Source of the DNA: Synaphobranchus kaupii
Lineage: Eukaryota > Chordata > Actinopteri > Anguilliformes > Synaphobranchidae
Length of the DNA stretch: 64,000 nt
Reading direction: 5' to 3'
Assembly: GCA_029718625.1 (NCBI GenBank)
Contig: CM056380.1
Coordinates: 99,502,926-99,566,925 of the forward strand
Shown: positions 36,688 through 46,958 of the stretch, one piece after another
Position numbering within the stretch: position 1 is the first letter of the stretch
Layout of the letters: each line of letters starts with the position of its first letter
The notes under the pieces: model-generated
Database searches by the model: none
Told to the model about the DNA's origin: nothing
The model's input: the letters and a program-made list of their open reading frames with translations, nothing else
Made by a program: the position numbers and the translations under genes

Positions 36688-37707
36688 ATGGGATCAAAGG
36701 AGTTATCTGCAGACCTCAGAAACAGGATTGTGTCAAGGCATTGATCTGGAGAAGGGTACGGAAAAATCTCTGCAGCTTTACAGGTCCCAAAGAGCACAGT
36801 GGCCACCATCATTCGTAAATGGAAGAAGTTTGGAACCACCAAGAATCTTCCTAGACCTGGCCGCCCGGCCAAACTGAGCAATGGGGGAAGACGGGCCTTG
36901 GCCAGGGAGGTGAGCAGGAACCCGAGGGTCACTCTGACAGAGCTCCAGCGTATCCTTGTGGAGATGGAAGAACCTTTCAGAAGATCAACCATCCAGGCAG
37001 CACTCCACCAATCAGGCCTTTATGGTAGAGTGGCCAGACGGAAGCCCTTCCTTAGTAAAAGGCACATCACAGCCCGCTTGGAGTTTGCTAAAAGGCACCT
37101 AGAGGACTCTCAAACCATGAGAATCAAGATTCTCTGGTCTGATGAAACCAAAATTGAACTTTTTGGCCTGAATACCAAGCGTCACGTCTGGAGGAAACCA
37201 GGCACAGCTCATCACCTGGCTAATACCATCCCTACAGTGAAGCATGGCAGTGGCAGCATCATGATGTGGGGATGTTTTTCAGCAGCGGGAACGGGGCGAC
37301 TAGTCCTGATAGAGGGAAAGATGAATGCAGATGAGTACACTGAGATCCTTGAAGAAAACCTGCTCCAGAGCGCTCTGGATCTCAGACTGGGGCGAAGGTT
37401 TACCTTCCAACATGACAACGACCCGAAGCACACAGCCAAGAGAACAAAGGAGTGGCTTTGGAGAAAGTCTGTGCATGTCCTTGAGTGGCCCAGCCAGAGC
37501 TCAGACCTGAATCCAATTGAACATCTGTGGAAAGAGCTGAAAATGGCTGTGTACCGACGCTCCCCATCCAACCTGACAGAGCTTGCAAGGATATGCCAAG
37601 AGGAATGGGCAAAAATGTCCAGAAACAAGTGTGCCAAGCTCGTAGCTTCTTTCCCAAGACGCCTTGAAGCTGTAATCGCTGCCAAAGGTGCAGCAACCAA
37701 GTATTAG
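36688..37707 (+). pseudogene. Tc1-family transposase, single in-frame stop
   Basis: From ATG 36688 the frame runs 339 codons, the usual Tc1/Sleeping Beauty size, to TAG at 37707. One TGA at codon 19 (36742-36744) interrupts it, and a later in-frame ATG (36799) gives an uninterrupted 302-codon frame. In order it shows paired-like helix-turn-helix DNA binding (about 1-110), a GRP motif in 'LPRPGRPAKLS', and the DDE catalytic domain with Asp152 (ILWSDET), Asp243 (QHDNDPKHT) and Glu278 (LNPIEHLW), spacing DD34E. The internal start would lack the first helix of the DNA-binding region, so the present copy is probably unable to bind its ends. The TGA may be a decayed CGA. Confidence 0.93.
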
Positions 37708-37775
37708 GCTAAGGGTGTGTAGATATGTAACCCCTAAATAACCTATTTTTGTCAGTAAAATAAAATTGCATATTT

Positions 37776-37924
37776 TCTAAAAACCTGTTTTCACTTCGCC
37801 ATTATTGGCTATTGTGTGTAGATGTTTGAGGCAAAAAATGAACTCGATCTATTGTAGTGTAAGTCTGTAACGTAATAAAACGTGGAGAAGGTGAAAGGAG
37901 TGTGCAGACTTTCCGGCTTGACTG
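37776..37924 (-). repeat. Right TIR of the Tc1 element
   Basis: Inverted copy of 36298-36446, beginning TCTAAAAACCTG and ending CGGCTTGACTG before the flanking TA. Confidence 0.85.
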
Positions 37925-38649
37925 TATAACCTCCCTGCATTTGAATGTGAATTGGGGGGGGGGGGCTAGATTAAGCTGCAAATTACGCTAAAAGAGTATG
38001 GATCAGATGGTTGGCTGTAAGTCATCAAGGGTATCAAAGGTATCAAACAAGCCTCAAACCATCACACTGCTGCCAGATATGCAGTAGATATGGATCACTT
38101 CAATAGGAAAATTTGTTAGGAGAAACAACCATCCATCCATATCTACAGCATATCTGGCAACAGATGGTTTGAGGCTCATTTCATATCTCAGACCCTTGAT
38201 GACATACAGCCATTTAGCCAACCATGTATTCCATACTGTTCCAGCGTAATTTACAGCCAAATCTAGTCCCACCCCACATTCCCATAGAGATCCATTCAAA
38301 TACAGAGAAGTTATAGTATGGCTTGTCTTTTGATGTTGTTGGGGCACAGAAATCAGAATGTCATGGTATGCAAAGGATATGCAACCAAATATTAAATATG
38401 ATGACTTTATTGAAGTTTATGTTAATTTGTCCAATTACTTTTCATCCCCTAAAATGGGGGCACTGTGTATAAAAAGGGCTAAAATTGCTACACGGTTCAC
38501 CCGATATGTATGTAAAAACTCTCAAATTAAAGCTGAAAGTCTGTACTTTAACCTCATAGTCACTGTTCCATTTCAAATCCAATGTTCTGGAGTACAGAGC
38601 CAAAACAACCAAAATTGTGTCACTGCCCGAATACTTTCCATCCCCACTG

Positions 38650-39278
38650 TAGACTGTGGCCATTAAGCACAAATATATGCTGAATGAAGTTCAAAAGCAG
38701 ATAAAACATCCAAGTCCATTTGAATCTTTTAAAATATACAAGCATTTTGAAAACCAGTGATGGTTTGTTTGACAGACACTAATGGAGCATTAGGATCGCT
38801 TTCAAACAACATATTAGTACACTATTAAGCAATACTAAAGTGAACGTAGTGCCTAGCAGTGGTCTAAAAAGCAACACTACTCTATATCAGAGTGATCAGA
38901 TGGATCTCCACAATGACCCAAAAAAGCAAGCTGAACTTAACACCTTCGCACAGATGCCAAATTTGGTCAATTCTCACCTATTGAGGTGGTGTTCTATTTA
39001 AGGCTTTATAACTCCAGGTGTGAGCATCACAGAAACTTGGAAAATGGCTTAAATGAAGCAAGACAGTTGTACCACTTACAATAGCAACTTAGATTAGTTT
39101 ATTGTCATAACTAAATAATGTGCTATAAATGCAAATATTCAGTATGATTGTTTTTATTTAGTTTGCAATGAGAGCTACAAATGTAAAAACGGTGAAACTA
39201 TACATTTCCTGGATCATACACTCCTTGAGGGTGATATGTAGAACTACTATGACGCAAAATGTAAGCAGTGTACCCTGT
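38650..39278. other. Intergenic DNA ending in an unclassified repeat
   Basis: No gene supported. The final 85 bp (about 39195-39278: TTTCCTGGATCAT, AGAACTACTATGA, GCAGTGTACCCTGTTG) repeat the block at 10311-10405. Confidence 0.5.
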
Positions 39279-40379
39279 TGGGGTGGGACTAGATTTAGCT
39301 GTAAATTACACTGGAACGGTATGGAACACACGGTTGGCTAAATGGCTGTAAGTCATCAAGAGTCCGACGTATCAAAAAAGCCTTAAACCATCACTCTGCT
39401 GCCAGATATGCAGTAGTAATGGATGAATAACTTGAAGGGTTTCTTCTCTTTATTTTTTCCATAGAGTTCAATAGGAATATTTGTCAGGAGAAACAACCAT
39501 TAAAGTCATCCATCCATATCTACTGCATATCTGGCAGCAGAGTGATGATTTCAGGCTTGTTTGATACCTCAGACCCTTGATGACTTACAGCCATTTTGCC
39601 AACCATGTATTCCATACTGTTCCAGCATAATTGAGAGCTAAATCTAGTCCCACCCCCCAATTCCCATAGAGATCCATTCAAATGCAGAGAAGTTACAGTA
39701 TCACTTGTAAGAGTACCAGAAAATAAGATATCAAGTTTTTTGATATTGTTGTGTCACTGACATCAGGACGTCATGGCATGCAAAGGATATGTGACCAAAT
39801 ATTAAAAATTATTACTTTATTCTACATTATCTTAAACTGTCCAATATTTTTGATGCAAGAAAATGGGAGGGGAACTATGTACAAAAGGTTCTATAATTTC
39901 AAATGGTTCATCCAATATGGAGGAAAATACCCTCAAATTAAAGATGACAGTCTGCACTTCAACCTCATTAGGGGACCGTGCAGCGAAGCTGCAGGTACCC
40001 TATTGTTTTTGTTCAGATTATTTTTTTTCCCTCCCCTTTCAGCTAAAATTCCCGTGAGCTGGTTTGTCCTAGAATCACCACACTTGGCACGCTTGTTACG
40101 ATTCCCAAACTCTTGAATCCTCTATATTATGATGCAGATTGAACACCTGGTGGCGCTGTAGTGCACGTGACAAAATTTTGACATTGACACACCCACTGCC
40201 GACGCCCCGTTTTACCTAGTCACAAAATGTGGTATACTCAAAAACTCAAAGAAGTATTAAATGAGTACATTTAAGCCAAAATATCGGCAAATTCAAGATG
40301 GCGCCCACCAAATTAGTAAGCAACTATGATCCAAATCCGGCTCTTTGTCACTGTAGCAAGTTATACATCTCTGCAAAGG

Positions 40380-42790
40380 AACTGAGATTTTTAGTGAATT
40401 TTTTTATTTATTTATTTATTTGGAACTCTATTGCGCCACCACATGGATCGATTGGGATAAAACTGTAGATATCTAGTCCTAATGGTACTGTTAACAGACC
40501 TACCAAGTTTCATAGCTTTCTGTCTAATCGTTTTGGAATTATTAGCATTTTCGTGATAAGCCACGCCCAATGAAATTTCATTGGCTCGTCATTCGGCCAT
40601 CTTTGAAAATATCAAAATTCTGAATATAACTTTTATGAGACATGGTCTAACGAGTGTGTATACCAAGTTTCATCTCAATTGGTCAGATTTTGTAGGAGGA
40701 GTAGCATTTTAAGCGTTTTACAAAAAATGCTAATTAGCAAAAAATCCAATATGGCGGACTTTATGCCTTACCCGCTTGGCTGATTAGCATGAAACTTGGC
40801 AAGTAGTTAGAAGTTGTCATCATACAAGATCACACCGAATATGGTGGCGATAGGCCAGTTGTTGGCGCTGTAGTGCACGTGTAAATATTGTGACATTGAC
40901 ACGCCCACTGCCGACGCCCCGTTTGACCTAGAGTCACAAAATGTGGTGTACAGGTCCCTCTGCTCATGCTGAACAAATTTACCTCAAGGATCCATGAAGT
41001 CAGCCATATTTGATTTTCCACTAATTAGCATTTTTTGTAAAACACTTAAAATGCTACTCCTCTCACTAAATTTGGCCAATTTACATGAAACGAGGTACAC
41101 ACACTCCTTTGACCATGCTTCATAAAAGTTATATACAGAATTTTGATATTTTAAAATATGGCCGAATGACGAGCCAATTAATTTTCAATGGGCGTGACTT
41201 ATCACAAAAATGCTGATAATTCCAAAATCATTTGACAGAAAGTTATGAAACCTGGTAGATCTATTAAGAGTAACATGAGGAATGGACCACTACAGTTTCA
41301 ACCCAATCGAGCCACGTGGTGGCGCTATTTAGATCCAAATATAAGAAAATATTTAAAAATTCACAAAAAAATAATTGACACGCCCACTGCATACGCCCCG
41401 TTTTATCTAGAGTCACAAAATGTGGTGTACAGGTCCCTCTGCTCATGCTGAACAAATTTACCTCAAGGATCCATGAAGTCAGCCATATTTGATTTTCCGC
41501 TAATTAGCATTTTTTGTAAAACACTTAAAATGCTACTCCTCTCACTAAATTTGGCCAATTTACATGAAACGAGGTACACACACTCCTTTGACCATGATTC
41601 ATAAAAGTTATATACAGAATTTTGATATTTTAAAATATGCCCGAATGACAAGCCAATGAATTTTCAATGGGCGTGACTTATCACAAAAATGCTGATAATT
41701 CCAAAATCATTTGACAGAAAGTTATGAAACCTGGTAGATCTATTAAGAGTAACATGAGGAATGGACCACTACAGTTTCAACCCAATCGAGCCACGTGGTG
41801 GCGCTATTTAGATCCAAATATAAGAAAATATTTAAAAATTCACAAAAAAATAATTGACACGCCCACTGCATACGCCCCGTTTTATCTAGAGTCACAAAAT
41901 GTGGGATAGAGGTCCGTCTGCTCATACTGAACAAATCTGCCCCAAGGAACCATGAAGTTAGCCCTATTGGATTTTCCGCTAATTAGCATTACTTGTAAAA
42001 CACTTAGAATACTACTCCTCCTATATAATTTGACCAATTTACATGAAACCTGTTATACACACTCCTTACACCATGCCTCATAAAAGGTATAAACAGAATT
42101 TTGATATTTTAAAAGATGGCCGAATGACGAGCCAATAAATATCCAGTGGGCGTGGCTTATCACAAAAATGCTAATAATTCCAAAACCATTTCACAGAAAG
42201 TTATGAACCTTGGAAGGTCTTTTAAGAGTAACATCTGGACCAGACCTCTCCAGTTTCAACCCAATCGAGCCACGTGGTGGCGCTATAGAGATCCAAATAT
42301 AAGAAAATAATTAAAAATTCACTAAAAATCATTGACACGCCCACTGCTGACGCCCCGTATGATCTACAGTCACAAAATTTGGTGGATACATCCCGCTACT
42401 CCTGCCCAACAAATTTGCCTCAAGAAACCATGAAGTCTGCTATCTTCGATTTTCCGCTAATTATCATTTTTTGTAAAACACTTAAAATGCTACTCCTCCT
42501 ACATAATTAGACCAATTTGCACCAAACCTGTTCAATGGACTCAACCGGCATCCATACATACATCCATTACTTTACTAAGGCGTATGTCAAAAATTGGCCG
42601 AATGAGAAGCCAATTAATTTTTCATTGGGCGTGGCTTATCGCACAAATGCTAGTACTTATAAAACCGTTTGATATAAAGTTCTGAAACTTGGTTGGTTGA
42701 TTGAGAGTTAGATCAAGACTCGAGCCCTACAGTTTTAACCCTATCAATCTGCGTGGTGGCACTAAAGAAATACAAATCTGCCAAGTACAC
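40380..42790. repeat. Array of ~480-bp units, one inverted
   Basis: Units contain AATTAGCATTTTTTGTAAAA, then CGAATGACGAGCCAATTAAT, GGGCGTGACTTATCACAAAA and CACGTGGTGGCGCTAT. Two consecutive units (about 41021-41499 and 41500-41978) are nearly identical with a period of 479 bp. Two more divergent direct units follow to about 42790. The unit at about 40380-40870 is in reverse orientation (CGTGATAAGCCACGCCCAAT, TTTTACAAAAAATGCTAATT). The near-identical pair points to a recent duplication. Confidence 0.85.
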
Positions 42791-42840
42791 TATCTCTGCT
42801 TAACAGGCCGTCTACCTACTATACCAACTGTGAAAGTTCC

Positions 42841-42909
42841 AATAGCTTAGTGGTTAAGGCATTTGACTGCCATGTAGTAGGTTGGTGGTTCGATCCCCAC
42901 CTGTTCCCA
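42841..42909 (+). other. tRNA-like segment with Pol III boxes
   Basis: TAGCTTAGTGGTTAAGG fits the A box and GGTTCGATCCC the B box of a Pol III internal promoter, about 35 bp apart. The ends GTTCC.../...CTGTTCCC can pair only loosely as an acceptor stem, and a T run follows at 42912. It sits inside the 3.5-kb insertion, so it is more likely a tRNA-derived SINE head than a functional tRNA gene. Confidence 0.6.
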
Positions 42910-43087
42910 AGTTTTTTTTGAGGCACACAATATGCACGTCATTGTAAAAATGTTATTTTTATTGCAAAGGCTAGGAAATTTCACAATATTACCTGTTATC
43001 TGTGTGAATTATGAAGTCAGTAAGCTAAAACAATCTGATACCGCAACACACAAGTCTTATTTGGCCTCCTCGTTTCTGTTAACCTGC

Positions 43088-43152
43088 TTTGGCCTAGTGG
43101 ATTCAGTATTGGCTTTCCATGTATGTGGTCAGCGGTTCAATTCCGGCTTGGT
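43088..43152 (+). other. Second, degenerate tRNA-like segment
   Basis: TTTGGCCTAGTGGATTCAG (A-box-like) and GCGGTTCAATTCCGGC (B-box-like) occur with similar spacing to the segment at 42841. The cloverleaf is poor. It may be a decayed duplicate or an independent SINE head. Confidence 0.45.
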
Positions 43153-43584
43153 ACCAATGGCTAGGTTAATGTTTGGCAAAACTATTGTGCAAATGCTATG
43201 CTTCTTTTAATGTTGTTTTCACATTAAGAAACACCTTTTTATTGCAAAAGTTAAAAAAATTTAACAGTATTAACTGTTCACTGTTTCACTTGTACTTAAA
43301 AGACTTAATACGCAAGCCCTTACTGGATCGGTTTAAGATACCATCAGCAATGGCAAAAGCCCTGATTAGAAACAAATATTTGTATTTTGGGTCAACCCTC
43401 TCTAGAGTTTGTCTACCATTTTGCGGTTTCTGCGTTTGACAAATGCCGCTAATGCCGCACGGTCCCCGGAAATCGCTGCTTGCAGCTATATTTGTCATTG
43501 TATACTTTCAAACTCAAAGTGCTAGAGTACAGAACGAAAATAACAAAAAATGTGTTACTGTCCAATGAATTATGGTGCTCACTG

Positions 43585-46500
43585 TATATCTAAGTACAAA
43601 TCAACTGTTCTAACTCACTTTTGCATCATTTTCAAGTGATCTTTTCATCAGTAGAGAGATATGGAATAGATAACTACGGGTCCAAAAACCTGTGATAAAA
43701 TTAATAAAATACTTTTTGTCCATTATAAAGCATATACATGTGCCCCTTATGATGGTTTAAAATGAAAACATTGATATCACACTGGTACACACACCTAAAT
43801 ATGTAGCCTAATCATTCTTGTACTTCAAGAAAACATCACTTCTGTATTCTACAGTATGTTATCTTTTGCTGCATGCCCTGGGATGATATTTCTATATAGT
43901 TTTTTTTCCAAAAGTGTTGCCATTCATAATCACACATATTAAAATATTACATTCATCTAGCACATATCTAGCACAGTAAATTGGAATGAGTATTTTCCAT
44001 GCCTTAAGTGACAACTATAGTATATATATATAACTCAGGGAGATAGAAATATGCCATAGTCTATATATTATGTACGGTAACATTACAATAAAATAATATG
44101 AAACCATCCGGAAAATGCTGGCAAATGTTCTAGCGTCACAGCAAATCAAACATAAACTATGACTGAGCCACCTATGAACGCTTACACTACAGTATGTGAA
44201 ATGTACTCAAATGTGAAAATAATATCAAACATGGCACAAGACAGTGGCGGAGTAGAAAAACTAACATACATGTTTTAAACATAATAATAGGAAAATATCA
44301 GTCATGTTCATAGGTATATTCTCTGACAGAATCAATACTATGGTATCTTCTTCTGACCCATTCCCAAAATCCATGTAAACAAGGCAAGGATTTTCTCTAG
44401 CCATGCTGACGAGTTGGCCAAATCATGCAAAATTAGCAAGAAAACAACAATTACGCCTTGGCAAGCAAATGTACATTCTTGCGTTTTCCGTAATTGTTTG
44501 AATAAAATTTAATTAATAAAACTAAAAATGCTGTTACACCTGGCTGTAATTTATTCTTCAAAACATCCAATGTGACATTAAAACACCGATGCGAAGGATA
44601 TGATGTCCTCTATTGGATTAAAAAGCTGTTCATCATGCCAGTTGGAATACATAGCAGCTACACAAACAGCTGGGGGGGTTTCATGCATGGGGTTTTCAGA
44701 GGGGGTACTAGTGTTATAAAGGGGTGTGCATTTCTCAAATTGATTGTCCAAGACAATAAATTACCACTGAATCTGGAAATTGACATCTCTATGCATAAAC
44801 TAATGGTAGGATTGTCTATTTCATATTCAGTAGCAGATATTGAGTAGAATTACACAAGAATATCACTTGTTTATTTTGCTACTGAGCAGGGCTTTTCACT
44901 GCTGAATTGGCATATTGACTATTGTTGGCTTTATCTTGTTGCTATGACGGAATACAAATCTTTGATGGCGAAAAAATATTTTTGTGAACTCACAGATAGA
45001 CGCTATGGTCCACTGTGTCACACATGGGTCAATATAGTTGCAGGTGAGACTGGGTGGGGGGTTGCTTGTTAAATGGACTAGCTATGCAACAATAGTGGCA
45101 CTCAAACTCCATATTTTGTATATTTGTCACAAATCATGTACTAAGATAGAACATGGAGTTTGTCCTTACCACTCAATAGCTTGGTTGCAGGGGCAATAAA
45201 TGTCTCAGTTTAGCAATCTTACGGTGCTGGCGGCATGGCCACTAGGCGTCTGCTCGAAGGAGGTAAATACTTATCATATGACTGTGCTTAAACAATGCTC
45301 TGCACAGCTGAGCTACACTACTCAGGATTACAAACATAACTACGAGTCATAAACAAATGCATTTATTTTAAGTGGTGACCGGCCATTGCATTCGGCTCTG
45401 TGTCGGTTTATCTCTCTCCAAAACGCTGCTTGAGCTGAGACAACATGGTATCTGTAGCTGCAAGCATTACAACCTTCAAAGGGACCTGAAATCACTACAG
45501 AGCTGAGTTACATTCAACCTGCAGTATATCCATTGCTCACTGGTTAGTTGGTTCAATAAATAGTAGTACAAGCCACAAACATCACAGAATTTCGTGCCTC
45601 TACAAGTATGATAAGTGACAAATAAAAGCATGACATGTCTCTAAAGCGCACACACATTAACAAATTGGCGACCAATGATCAACGTGCTCAAAAATTATTA
45701 ATCGAAAACAACTTCGTGCATGTGTGTTTGTCTCGTTCGGTAGTTAAAAGGCATACACACACACTAGCCAAAGTTACACATCTAATTATGTTTGAGAGCA
45801 AATAGCTAACTATACATGCTTACAGAGCAGGTAGGTAGCTACGAGCAAACTGAACGGACTCACCATAGCTAGCTAACCTGGCTATGTTAGTGGCTAGGCA
45901 TACTTCAATATACAGCGCTATTCTCCTCTGTCACAAAATAGCAAAGTATAATTTTGCCTATTTACTACACTGCCTACTTAAAGGAACTTGCAAATGAAAA
46001 CTATGTCAAAAACAGGATTGAAATACAGCAGCAACTCCAAGTAGCGATACATATTTTTGTCAATTTCCGAGCGGACGTGATTGCAACTCAACAGGAACTC
46101 ACCATAAGTGTGTGCTTCAAGGAATGGTGCGCAGTGTACTATGGGTGATGAAGTTCACATTTGGCTTGTTGCCAAACGAGAACGTAAAGGGGACTGGATA
46201 GTAGGAGGTGTCAAAATAATGACTACAAGAACCAGACTGCTCGTCTTGTAGATGAACGAAGACATTTCCGTGTTAACTTTGGTTACTATTCTTTATTGAA
46301 AAACAAAATCATCAGTCGAACATTCGTCTAAGAAATATAAAAAAATGTTAATGTGCATTGTGGTTGTTAGAACAACAAGCCTACTGAGAATAAACCCATG
46401 TTTCAGGCTTGAAACTTGATGCAGTGGATCTGAGTGCAAAATCTTTTAAAAACTCTTTGTGATCAGATGGCTATTGGAGATGGTGGATGCAGTGTTGTAC

Positions 46501-46907
46501 TCTGAAACTCTGAAAGCGTAGTTGTACGAACTACCAATTACTACCAGTAGTACTACAGCCAAGCTACCCTAAAGATGTAGCTTGCAAAAATACAATTACT
46601 CAAAAAATGTAGTTCAGCCTACCTTGTGAAAAAAATAAAATATATATATATGTAAGACAAATTTTTATTATAATAAAAAACAATACAAAAATAAGTGACT
46701 CAGGAAGGTACAATCAGTTGAGTTTACCAAATGTATTGTGGGTCATTTTTGCAGACAAAAATGATTTCATTTAACCTTTAATTTTCAACACTTTAGAAAA
46801 TGTTACATTTTTTTTTATTGGCCATACCTTAATAGTCACCTTTATACGGGTTCTTAGATTAGTGTTTGTAGTCTTTGCTGTGGAGGTGGTTGATTTTTTT
46901 TTGGACA
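43585..46907. other. Intergenic DNA
   Basis: The first 80 bp match the unclassified repeat at 10483-10550. The rest has no supported gene. The stretch near 46500-46620 (AAAGATGTAGCTTGCAAAAA, AATTACTCAAAAAATGTAGT) looks repetitive but cannot be assigned. Confidence 0.5.
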
Positions 46908-46958
46908 TATGCACATAAAAGCAGAAAGCAGTGATTTGTATATTATTTTTTACATATA

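Larger units (their letters stand above)
36298..37924 (+). mobile_element. Near-intact Tc1 transposon, type D ends
   Basis: Ends CAGTCAAGCTGGAAAGTC and its reverse complement, with TA at 36296-36297 and 37925-37926. The terminal inverted repeats are about 149 bp (36298-36446 and 37776-37924) and differ at only some positions. The element carries one transposase gene and a 5' leader with a Tc1-typical CACCTGCCTATATAAGG block, which may provide a TATA-like promoter. It sits in the hairpin core at a TA that is intact in the other core copies (GATACTATAACC), so the target duplication is directly verifiable. Confidence 0.93.
35950..38649. mobile_element. Hairpin Tc1-like MITE, type E ends, split by a Tc1 insertion
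   Basis: The left end at 35950 (TAGTGAGGAGGGAAAGTATT) and the right end finishing AATACTTTCCATCCCCACTG at 38649 are inverted repeats, continuing through TGTTGTTTTGGCTCTTTACTCCAG and GGATTTGAAATGGAACAG. The hairpin core is divided: its left arm reaches GCGATAC at 36295, and the core resumes with TATAACCTCCCTGCATTTGA at 37925. The intervening 1627 bp are a Tc1 element. Without it the element is about 1.07 kb, the size of its relatives. Confidence 0.88.
39970..43491. mobile_element. Unclassified 3.5-kb insertion with GGGGACCGTGC ends
   Basis: The left end reads AGGGGACCGTGCAGCGAAGC. Near the right end, GCACGGTCCCCGGAAATCGC then TGCTTGCAGCTATA form an inverted counterpart offset by about 30 bp. 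A TT may be duplicated at the insertion point, but this is not certain. The interior has no transposase or reverse transcriptase frame I recognise. It consists of inverted and tandem copies of a roughly 480-bp unit, followed by tRNA-like segments. Sequence phrases such as GGGCGTGGCTTATC and CGTGGTGGCGCTAT are common in teleost repeats, but I do not know the superfamily. Confidence 0.6.
39279..43584. mobile_element. Hairpin Tc1-like MITE, type C ends, split by a 3.5-kb insertion
   Basis: The left side starts inside the core (GGGGTGGGACTAGATTTAGC); the left TIR and outer core arm are missing. Both core arms are visible to about 39830, followed by the right TIR up to CTTCAACCTCATT at 39969. The TIR resumes at 43493 (CATTGTATACTTTCAAACTC...) and ends with GGTGCTCACTG at 43584 before TA. 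Comparison with the copy at 17696-18533 shows that 39970-43491 is an insertion into the right TIR. Confidence 0.82.

Noticed and set aside
40990..42780. CRISPR-like array
   Set aside because: The repeats are ~480-bp units without short repeats and spacers, and the genome is eukaryotic.
42841..42909. Functional tRNA gene
   Set aside because: A and B boxes are good, but acceptor and anticodon stems pair poorly and the segment sits inside a repetitive insertion. A SINE-type head is more likely.
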